Origin: JAAXHH01 sp965248395
GTDB lineage: Bacteria; JAAXHH01
Direction: 5' to 3'
NCBI GenBank assembly: GCA_965248395.1
Contig: OZ252103.1
Coordinates: 434,001 to 498,000 of the forward strand
DNA length: 64,000 nucleotides
Made by a program: the position numbers and the translations under genes. The notes beneath the pieces were generated by a model. It was not told the DNA's origin. It saw only the letters and a program-made list of their open reading frames with translations, and ran no database searches. How positions within the stretch are numbered: the stretch's first letter is position 1; each line of letters opens with the position of its first letter. Shown here in pieces: positions 52,595 to 60,030 of this stretch.

Positions 52595-53926
52595 TTATTC
52601 CATGTCCCTATCCAAGGGCACTTTGATCTGCCGCTCCAGTCTGTCACTGACTTCGTGTGGATTCGTGGCGACACGATCACCTTTTTTCAGGCCAGTCAGG
52701 ATTTCTATTCGCGTGGGAGTTTCTATTCCGGTCTCAAGCGTTGTTTCCAAAAAACAGTCGAGTGGAAAGGCTGTGGTATCGGGCCTGGTCTGGGGAGTAA
52801 TGCCGGTCGAAGAGGCCACGGCAAGCGAATCGTTCAAGTGTGTATTGGCTGATTTACGAACAAAAGCGACATATCGCCCTCGGCCCTTGACAGGTATACC
52901 ATCTACTTCCTCGTCGTCAAACACTTCCAGTACCGACTCAACCGGCAAATATAGTGCCTCATCATGGCGTGAAAGGATAATGTCAATGTCGCACGACATG
53001 CCCTGTCTCAGTATTGAGGTCTGACCTACCACTTCGATATCGGTGTCGAACGTTACAATCGTGCTGCCCGGTTTACGCTCACCAACAGGTGCAATACGTC
53101 GCACGCGGCCCCGGTACACCTTATACGGATAGGCGTCTGCGACGATATCGACCGCCTGGCTGATTCGTACACGGCCGGCATCGATTTCACTGATGGCAGC
53201 TTTGATGATTAACTTACTTGGATCGCCAATCGTGAACAATTCCGTCCCGCCGGTGTACGAGGCAGTAGCTGAAGCGACTACTTCACCCACTTCCACATCC
53301 CGCCCTATCACTAACCCGTCTATGGGCGCGAGTACCCGTATTGCGTCCAGTTCCTGCCGAATGCCCGGTTCGACATTTGCCTGAATTTCCAGGATTTCCA
53401 GCTCCAACTCCGCAAGTTGTAAATTGTGTTGTGCTTTGGTCCATTCAATCGAGGCTGCTTCAAACTCCTCTGACGTCGCCAGGGCATTATTGAACAACTG
53501 CTGCGTACGGGCGAAGGCTGTCTCCTTTCCTTTGAGCTCAAGCCTGGCTCGATCAACCTGTGCCCGTTGCTGCGAAAGTTGCAACGCCTGGGTAGGGCCA
53601 GGTTCAATCACCGCGAGCACTTGCCCCCTTTCGACCAGGTCTCCGACCTCGACCGGCAGACTACGAATCTTACCAGATATGGTGGATTTAACCTCCACAG
53701 TTCGCACCAACTGGACGCTGCCCGTCTCGGCTAGTTTTTCCATCATTTCGCCACGCCGCACCACCGTAGTCTCAAATAGTTCTACCGGTTTCTGCAGACG
53801 CAGATTGTAATAGAAAGCACTACCTATCATACCTACAATCAGTGCGGTAAATAGAACCCGATAGTAACGCTTCCGGCTGGTCTTTGCCTGTTGATCACAT
53901 TGTTCCGTCATGGCGAGTACCGTCAC
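52595..53926 (-). CDS. MacA/HlyD-like periplasmic adaptor
   Basis: This 443-residue membrane-fusion protein has a short cytoplasmic start, one helix (VLFTALIVGMIGSAFYYNL), then the lipoyl-like half VEVKSTISGKIRSLPVEVGD, a coiled-coil hairpin (about 110-195, rich in Gln/Leu/Glu), the second lipoyl half LAPIDGLVIGRDVEVGEV, beta-barrel and C-terminal membrane-proximal domains. It links the permease to an outer-membrane channel. The start is GTG 53926, directly after the Yip1 stop, or ATG 53911. A Thr/Pro-rich insert near 365-390 is unusual. Confidence 0.9.
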   Translation of the reverse strand: MTVLAMTEQCDQQAKTSRKRYYRVLFTALIVGMIGSAFYYNLRLQKPVELFETTVVRRGEMMEKLAETGSVQLVRTVEVKSTISGKIRSLPVEVGDLVERGQVLAVIEPGPTQALQLSQQRAQVDRARLELKGKETAFARTQQLFNNALATSEEFEAASIEWTKAQHNLQLAELELEILEIQANVEPGIRQELDAIRVLAPIDGLVIGRDVEVGEVVASATASYTGGTELFTIGDPSKLIIKAAISEIDAGRVRISQAVDIVADAYPYKVYRGRVRRIAPVGERKPGSTIVTFDTDIEVVGQTSILRQGMSCDIDIILSRHDEALYLPVESVLEVFDDEEVDGIPVKGRGRYVAFVRKSANTHLNDSLAVASSTGITPQTRPDTTAFPLDCFLETTLETGIETPTRIEILTGLKKGDRVATNPHEVSDRLERQIKVPLDRDME

Positions 53927-54694
53927 TTAACCGATGGGATTGAACGTGGATAACAATTCGGAGAAATACGCTTTACTCGCTAACCAGATCATCCACAGAA
54001 TGAACATCGTCACCAACGACTTAGTGAGTGCAACTCGTCCTAAAACGGCGATCCCAATGCCTAAAATGCAAACTTGCCAGATTCCGAACAAATCGACGCC
54101 GGCGGCCAGTCGTCCGATGAAAGTCTGGGTCGCCATCTCCTCCGTTAAAAAAAGGCCTAGGCCAGTATAGACTGACATAGAATTTTTGACCAAAATCAAT
54201 GGGATTTTAACTATCGCCTCAGGTATCCCGATCAGATACGAATAGCCAGCCACGGTCAACATCTGGAGGTAAGTGACGTTCGCGCCCAGGATGACATTTG
54301 CCGACAGAAAACACATCAACGCTGAAAGAATTACAAATGCTAAAACACCGACGGACGCAAAAATGACACCGATCGTTTTGCCTGTATTCTCGAAACTAGC
54401 CATATTCTGCAGTATCTGCTCGCGTTGATCGGCCGATAGATTTGGGTTATTCTCCAATTGCATCTGCACCACGGCATTTTGAGCCTCCGTGATGATCGGC
54501 TGTGTAAAATAGATAAAGGATATAGTCACCACAGTACTTAGAATCACCGGCACCAGCCAATCGCTCCACCGTGGGACACCGATGCTTGAAAACGCCACGA
54601 TCGGAGACAGGAAGACCTGGATGAGCCGTCCGGCAAGACTAGATCTGACGGAATCTACCGGGGCTACGCCATATCCCTCTCTAGATGATGTCAT
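53927..54694 (-). CDS. Yip1-like multi-pass membrane protein
   Basis: This 255-residue protein has five predicted membrane segments: WLVPVILSTVVTISFIYF, IGVIFASVGVLAFVILSAL, MLTVAGYSYLIGIPEAIVKI, a fourth near 195-215 and VTMFILWMIWLASKAYF. The pattern and Pro-rich first half match the YIP1 family that often sits beside MacAB-like exporters in bacteria. AAGGAGG lies 6 nt before ATG 54694. It may assist assembly or energy coupling of the exporter; this is a guess from context. Confidence 0.78.
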   Translation of the reverse strand: MTSSREGYGVAPVDSVRSSLAGRLIQVFLSPIVAFSSIGVPRWSDWLVPVILSTVVTISFIYFTQPIITEAQNAVVQMQLENNPNLSADQREQILQNMASFENTGKTIGVIFASVGVLAFVILSALMCFLSANVILGANVTYLQMLTVAGYSYLIGIPEAIVKIPLILVKNSMSVYTGLGLFLTEEMATQTFIGRLAAGVDLFGIWQVCILGIGIAVLGRVALTKSLVTMFILWMIWLASKAYFSELLSTFNPIG

Positions 54695-54735
54695 TTAGAA
54701 CCTCCTTGGTGTTTCCGACTCCTGTCAGTTGGAAG

Positions 54736-55749
54736 TCAGCCTTTTTTGTGTGCAAAAGACTGCCCGGGATCAACGTAGTTTGTAGCCGGAGCCTCCTTTC
54801 GTTGCTCAGTAGATACGGAACTCGCTTTTTTTCTTACGAATATCCGAATCCTGTTTTTCGTGAAGATCGATGATTTCCTTTCTTCCAACCTGAATCCAGG
54901 CAGTTTAGTTGTGCGGGTACAGGTAAGGAAATTGCTCACCTGCAATGAGAAATTACCCTCAAGGTCACGATCATCTGTGGAGATCTCATAGATAGTACCC
55001 TTCGTATTCAAAATCTGATCCAACGCCCTGAACAACTTTCGATCATAGTTGACTTGATGCTCGGATGATCCGTAGTGTCGTCCCATGAAAGTCCACCGCC
55101 GAGCACTGGATATGTTAATGACATCGTAACGTCTCTTGTCTTCGGCAAGACTTTTGACAACCTGGTACAACTCGTTTTCAATCAGATATAGTTTACCTTC
55201 TGTGATTCGGGATTTTAGGAAAAGGAACGTTTCCCGCGACTGAATGTATGGATAGTAAATCATGATAGATTCATCCCGTTTTGTTTCTTCCAGAAACTCT
55301 ATGAACATCCATAATGCGTTTTTCTTCTCATAAACGGACCAGTTGTGCAGAATCATGCTTATATCGTCGTCAATGTCATTCGACAGACCCATCATGAACG
55401 ATTCGAAATGATCATGGTCCATCAAATGCAAAGCTGACCGAATAAACCTGCTCCAGCTTACCTGTAAATCATATTGGTCAATCGCCCAGACTTCTTCCGC
55501 GCCTTCCATCAAAAAGAAAAAACCGTATCCATAGGCGCCTATCGTAAGGACTTTGCTGTCGGCGATATTCAGTACTTGCTTCATATCATCCAGACTTTCC
55601 ATGTGAGGTCTTAAAAACCTTCTTTTTGCGATCAGATTATCGCTGTTTTGCTCATCACAATACTGTCTTTCGATCGCTGCGTTTTTTAAAAAGGCATTCA
55701 TGGTCAATTTCAAGCCTTTGCAAGCTTTAAGTTCGTTAAGTTTGGCCAT
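54736..55749 (-). CDS. Unrecognised cluster protein, possible SAM-binding fold
   Basis: I do not recognise this 337-residue protein with certainty. Residues about 65-100 read KVLTIGAYGYGFFFLMEGA followed by EEVWAIDQYDLQVSWSR, which resembles a Rossmann-like motif I/II and, weakly, the DUF3419/BtaA group that transfers a 3-amino-3-carboxypropyl group from SAM. Later parts (SIMIYYPYIQSRETF, YDVINISSARRWTFM) also suit such a fold. The basic C-terminus (TKNRIRIFVRKKA) might bind RNA or membrane. It overlaps the 202-residue gene by 14 bp and so is in the RiPP operon. It could be a tailoring enzyme; this is inference. Confidence 0.5.
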   Translation of the reverse strand: MAKLNELKACKGLKLTMNAFLKNAAIERQYCDEQNSDNLIAKRRFLRPHMESLDDMKQVLNIADSKVLTIGAYGYGFFFLMEGAEEVWAIDQYDLQVSWSRFIRSALHLMDHDHFESFMMGLSNDIDDDISMILHNWSVYEKKNALWMFIEFLEETKRDESIMIYYPYIQSRETFLFLKSRITEGKLYLIENELYQVVKSLAEDKRRYDVINISSARRWTFMGRHYGSSEHQVNYDRKLFRALDQILNTKGTIYEISTDDRDLEGNFSLQVSNFLTCTRTTKLPGFRLEERKSSIFTKNRIRIFVRKKASSVSTEQRKEAPATNYVDPGQSFAHKKG

Positions 55750-56344
55750 TTTGAAACAACCGAGTCAATTCATAATCCGTTCGTAACCTTCGGGTCGTGG
55801 GCTCGAAAAAACCACGAAAGAATCTAACTGACGAAGAACCTCCCCGAATCTCATACAGACACTCCTGGCAGGCTTTTGTGATGAATATATCCCGGCAATC
55901 TTCCGCTGAAAGTCCGAGTCCAGGTTTATATGGTGTATAGACACCTGTCATTTGCAGGGATCTGACTTTCAACATCCGCTGGTAGAAGGTAGATTGGTCA
56001 TTCGCCGTTCCATCGATGGAAATCCCTGCCAACGCACTCATTACATCTCCTGAATTATCTATCGTTATCGCCACTGATTCCAATTTGATCAACATCTCTT
56101 TTCTGTATGATAGGAGAATGAGTAATAAGTCAGGCTCGAGGACGTACTTTCGTCTGATGTACCCGATGGTATCCTCTGCAAGGTAGATGCCTTCGAGATC
56201 AAGTTTGTAATCTCCTAACGACAATCCTTCCCGGGTTCTGGAAATACGGATGTTTTGAATGTTTCGGGTCAGATATTCCACCTCAGTCTCAATGGTTTCA
56301 AGACGAAGAGACTGAAGTCTGTCTTGTAGCATATGTGTATCCAT
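55736..56344 (-). CDS. Unrecognised RiPP-cluster protein
   Basis: This 202-residue protein is of no family known to me. The N-terminal half is helical (LQDRLQSLRLETIETEVEYL, then a LLLILLSYRKEMLIKLES segment); the C-terminal half has ALAGISIDGTANDQSTFYQR, a KACQECLYEIRGG pair of cysteines and a basic tail. It may be a partner of the 337-residue protein, with which it overlaps by 14 bp, or a scaffold for the peptide. It is too long and lacks the Cys/Ser/Thr-rich tail expected for a precursor peptide. The start is ATG 56344; TTG 56347 is possible. Confidence 0.5.
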   Translation of the reverse strand: MDTHMLQDRLQSLRLETIETEVEYLTRNIQNIRISRTREGLSLGDYKLDLEGIYLAEDTIGYIRRKYVLEPDLLLILLSYRKEMLIKLESVAITIDNSGDVMSALAGISIDGTANDQSTFYQRMLKVRSLQMTGVYTPYKPGLGLSAEDCRDIFITKACQECLYEIRGGSSSVRFFRGFFEPTTRRLRTDYELTRLFQNGQT

Positions 56345-56356
56345 CAAGGTTTATAT

Positions 56357-58888
56357 TCAGTCGGGAATAGTTATCATCATCTCGACTTGTAATTCGGAAA
56401 CATGTTCCTGTTTGTCGATACGGGTCCAGATTTGGTTTTCATCTGGCAATGCCTCGGTAATCATGACCCATTCCGCCCTGGTAATGATTTTTTCCAACAG
56501 TTCAAGGCAATAGGGATTTCGGATATCGATCCACAGTGGTTTGTTTACCGTCAGTGCTTCGGTGGTTTGACCTAATTCGAGTTTGTTTTTGTACGCACGA
56601 ACAAAGAATACCGTAGGCAATTGATGAGCGTTGCAGAATTCAGCAACGTCTACGAGCCGTTGTATACCGGTTTTGGCGAACCATGAATCACGGATCTTCT
56701 GACCACGCAACCACCATGTCGCTCGAACGAGCACCAGATTGCCTTCGCATCGTCGGGGTTGAAATATCAGATCATCAGTTGAACCTAAATCCGGAATAGT
56801 ATTGGGACGACGGACATAAAACGGCTGGGCCAGTAAAGTAAGTGCAAAGAGAATCCCCCATGTAGGCGTGGGGGTCGCTGCGCCAAGATAGATCAGTGTA
56901 AACGGTTTTTCATCACGATCCTTCAATTCCAACATGTTCGTTCGGGTATTATGACACATCCTGACATGATTCGGCAGAATACGTCCCGCCCTGCTCTTGA
57001 GAATCGGCTCACCGGGCCAGACGAATACCCGATCCGTCAGTGGATAGTGCGCTTGTAGATTGTTGCAATGTCCACATAGCATCAGATCGACGGGTTCAAA
57101 TGGTGCATAGGCATACTCTAGCCATCTCTTTACCTGTCGACGAAATAGTCGAATATCCTTATGATCTCCATAGGCGAATCGGGCGGATTGCCAAGCCAGA
57201 CGCTCATAAACGTTGTTGACCATGACCACTGCGTCCCCTGCCGCAGCCGCCTTAGCGTCCGCTGCTACAACGTGAAGATATGCGGTCAATCCGGTTTTCA
57301 CCCCCGGCGAAGCCGGAATTGGTTCTTCATCGAACGTAGAGATATTCCATGAGGTACCAAATTCGGGTACTGGAGCCAGTTTGTGGCCAACAGCCATAAG
57401 AAAACCCACAACCTCCGTACAACACCCACCTACTCCATATCGTCTTAGAAAGGCTTCTCTCAGTCGGTTGTATTCCGGCTTTAGTGCGATCTGCGTCAAT
57501 AAAAATGAACCGACTTCGCCAATCATACGAGGTAATGCGCCACCGATTGAACCTCGCGCCCCACACATCCAGCTATCTTCGAAAATCACATCTTGAAATG
57601 GATCCGCGGACTGTTTTCCGAAAGAAGTGTTAGTTTCATTTTCCAACGTTCGGATTCGCTTTATCAGATCAGTACGACGCAACCCGCCCGCGCTGCCAAA
57701 CTCAACAGTTGCAATATGCATTTCCTTTATGGCCACGCTCAAAGATTCCGCCATCGATGGAGTGGTTGCTTTTTCAAGCCTTTTCAACAGACTGTTGGTT
57801 GGCTGATAATCGTATCCGTCGGTCCACTCTTCTACCCATAGCAGTTCTTTATCAATTAGGTTAGTTAGAAACCTACGTGCTTGTTCTTTCGTAAACCCTG
57901 AGTCGATGATATACGACAGCCACTGATCCCATGTATGTGTTCCTGTATGCTGAAGAATCCGTCTAATCAATACCGGATTGAATCGGAAACGCGTAGCACG
58001 TTGGTGATGCCAAGGGCGGTTGAATAAACTGACATACTCTCCCGTTATCGCAGAGACACTTCCCTCTCCCAGATCGCGAATGGTGTTGTTGAGATGTAAA
58101 CCGGCATTGGACGCACTACCCTGACATACAGCCGTTTTATACAAACGCGTTAAGACACCACGATTGAGCAAACAGTGGCGGACGGGTTCCAGATGTTCCA
58201 TTTCAACCTTGGACCAGGTATCCACCATGGTGAGAGGTATAACGTGCATGAAGGTACTGAACGGACTTGTCTTGGCCGATGCTCGAATTAGATACCTAAG
58301 AAGAGAATGCTCTTCTTTTGATGTTTTTGTCCGTCGAACGTTTTTCTTCCCGTGCCGCATAAGGGCCGAGAGCAGATCAGGGCTGGCGACAGCCAAAGCT
58401 CTGCTGAATCCGGGATTTTGCAAAATGCCGAGTAACCTGGGGCGCAGGTATGATTGAATCGATTGAAAGTAGACTTCGTCTGAATCATTTAACTGAGTAT
58501 GAACTTCATCATGTGCAATTATCCAAGAACGAAGAGTTTTCTTCAGATTCTCATCTGTCAGGGAATCTACGAAATGGTCTATCTTGTCATGCGAAATTCG
58601 TGGCTTTCGTCCTGTATGAATGTCTCTCCGAAGTGCTATGGCCGTTCGTCGAACAATTCGATCATCAATTTGAGGAATCAATAAATAGAGTGCATGTTCC
58701 AGATAAGGTCGCATTTGTCCGATTTTCTGACGGACATCAAGTATTTCGTTCACCAGGACGGTTAAAGTCGGCGGGGTCATGTCTGCCAGATACCGATATC
58801 CTATGGCAGCCACTCGTAGAAGAGCAAACGGCGCTAATTCAACATTTGGCGTTACTGGTATCGAGGATACTAATCTGGGTTGGTTCAT
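56357..58888 (-). CDS. LanB-type dehydratase, glutamylation domain only
   Basis: The 843-residue protein matches the N-terminal, tRNA-dependent glutamylation domain of LanB dehydratases: PFALLRVAAIGY near residue 20, LIRASAKTSPFSTFMHV near 205 and the later FNPVLIRRIL, RFLTNLIDKELL and WVEEWTDGYDYQPTNSLL segments. In thiopeptide and goadsporin pathways this half glutamylates Ser/Thr and a separate SpaB_C-type protein eliminates the glutamate. No such partner is in this window, so it may be further upstream, or the protein may ligate amino acids to a peptide (PEARL-like). It lies 9 bp before the next gene in the operon. Family call good; precise activity open. Confidence 0.75.
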   Translation of the reverse strand: MNQPRLVSSIPVTPNVELAPFALLRVAAIGYRYLADMTPPTLTVLVNEILDVRQKIGQMRPYLEHALYLLIPQIDDRIVRRTAIALRRDIHTGRKPRISHDKIDHFVDSLTDENLKKTLRSWIIAHDEVHTQLNDSDEVYFQSIQSYLRPRLLGILQNPGFSRALAVASPDLLSALMRHGKKNVRRTKTSKEEHSLLRYLIRASAKTSPFSTFMHVIPLTMVDTWSKVEMEHLEPVRHCLLNRGVLTRLYKTAVCQGSASNAGLHLNNTIRDLGEGSVSAITGEYVSLFNRPWHHQRATRFRFNPVLIRRILQHTGTHTWDQWLSYIIDSGFTKEQARRFLTNLIDKELLWVEEWTDGYDYQPTNSLLKRLEKATTPSMAESLSVAIKEMHIATVEFGSAGGLRRTDLIKRIRTLENETNTSFGKQSADPFQDVIFEDSWMCGARGSIGGALPRMIGEVGSFLLTQIALKPEYNRLREAFLRRYGVGGCCTEVVGFLMAVGHKLAPVPEFGTSWNISTFDEEPIPASPGVKTGLTAYLHVVAADAKAAAAGDAVVMVNNVYERLAWQSARFAYGDHKDIRLFRRQVKRWLEYAYAPFEPVDLMLCGHCNNLQAHYPLTDRVFVWPGEPILKSRAGRILPNHVRMCHNTRTNMLELKDRDEKPFTLIYLGAATPTPTWGILFALTLLAQPFYVRRPNTIPDLGSTDDLIFQPRRCEGNLVLVRATWWLRGQKIRDSWFAKTGIQRLVDVAEFCNAHQLPTVFFVRAYKNKLELGQTTEALTVNKPLWIDIRNPYCLELLEKIITRAEWVMITEALPDENQIWTRIDKQEHVSELQVEMMITIPD

Positions 58889-58965
58889 TGTAGCGCATCA
58901 CACTGCAATCCGAGGCTTCACATGTCGGCAATACCCGTACTGCCGAAAGAGTTGGCTGAGTTTCG

Positions 58966-60030
58966 TTACGGTATAGTATAGGCTATTCGACTGACTACCA
59001 CGACAGTAAGCCCTATGTATGCCGCGCATATACCGCGATATATCAAGATCACCGAAGGCCTACAAAAACTCGATCTACGTCTGGATAATGCCACTTCGCG
59101 AACCAACTCATCGTTCAGCAACGTTTCAAGCATGTGACTGCCATCGCTGGGGTTGAATGGATTCATGTCGAGGCACAAAAAAAGTAAACTGATGCACATC
59201 ACAAAATAGGCCGGCGGTGTAAACGGTCCTTCTTGGCCCGTCCATATGATCACCCAGGCCGCCACGCCACTTGCCATGAAATCAACAAATGGACCAGCTG
59301 CAGGGATCTTGAATCTTTTCCAACGACCCATCACCCTATATCCTTGAGTGGTATCCACGTAAGGGCCTGGAATTAACCGATGATGAAAAATGATACCCGC
59401 TCCAGAAACTGGCGCTTTCGCGAGACGACAGGCAACGGCATGAGCAAACTCGTGTAGAGGAATTACAATCAGCAGAAATACAGCAAAACCGAGTAGATCG
59501 AAATGGTAGAACACGTCCAGGAAGACTGCCTCTTTCTTACCAGGCAAGACCTGCCCCAATCCACAGAATCCCAATAGTAATGACCCGGTAAATGACAACC
59601 ACCGTAACCACCTCGGCACTTTGTTGAGCCAGCCAGCTGTTTTATGAGCCAGTGGATCCGGGTTGCGAATTTCAATCCTCATGGCTTGGGTACCGGACGT
59701 CTTAACCTGAGAACAACTGGACTCAAGCAATCCGTTGCGCTCAAGGTGAGATATGAACTTTGCCAACTTTGAAGAAATATCGTTATTGTCGGGATATCGC
59801 TCCTTTAGCAGGTTTTCAAGCTGGTTTTTGCTGGTACCTCTGAACAATAAAGGCAGTATCTCTTCACCTATTCTGCTTATCCTCGTTGGTGCCGTTCCCT
59901 CTGGTGGGATCAGTATCGTATTCCCAGGTGCCCGGTGGTTACGGGTTACTCCAGGTCGCAAACGAATACGCTGTTTCAAGAAGGACGTGAATGTATTCCC
60001 GGGTTCGGAATCGTACAGTTCAGGCTCCAT
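58966..60030 (-). CDS. PqqD/RRE-M50 fusion, membrane metalloprotease
   Basis: This 354-residue protein has two parts. Residues about 25-105 resemble the PqqD-like RiPP recognition element (HRAPGNTILIPPEGTAPTRI then EEILPLLFRGTSKNQLENLL, LERNGLLE), which binds leader peptides. From about 150 on it is a multi-pass site-2-type (M50) protease: zinc motif IPLHEFAHAVACRLAK near 195 and NPFNPSDGSHML (second Asp) near 294. It could recognise the modified precursor by its leader and cut it in or at the membrane, linking maturation with export. It overlaps the upstream fusion gene by 11 bp. Confidence 0.75.
   Translation of the reverse strand: MEPELYDSEPGNTFTSFLKQRIRLRPGVTRNHRAPGNTILIPPEGTAPTRISRIGEEILPLLFRGTSKNQLENLLKERYPDNNDISSKLAKFISHLERNGLLESSCSQVKTSGTQAMRIEIRNPDPLAHKTAGWLNKVPRWLRWLSFTGSLLLGFCGLGQVLPGKKEAVFLDVFYHFDLLGFAVFLLIVIPLHEFAHAVACRLAKAPVSGAGIIFHHRLIPGPYVDTTQGYRVMGRWKRFKIPAAGPFVDFMASGVAAWVIIWTGQEGPFTPPAYFVMCISLLFLCLDMNPFNPSDGSHMLETLLNDELVREVALSRRRSSFCRPSVILIYRGICAAYIGLTVVVVSRIAYTIP

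Noticed and set aside
55736..56344. The 202-residue protein as the RiPP precursor
   Set aside because: Too long, no Cys/Ser/Thr-rich core at the end and a normal globular composition. No other small frame in the gaps of the cluster suits a precursor.
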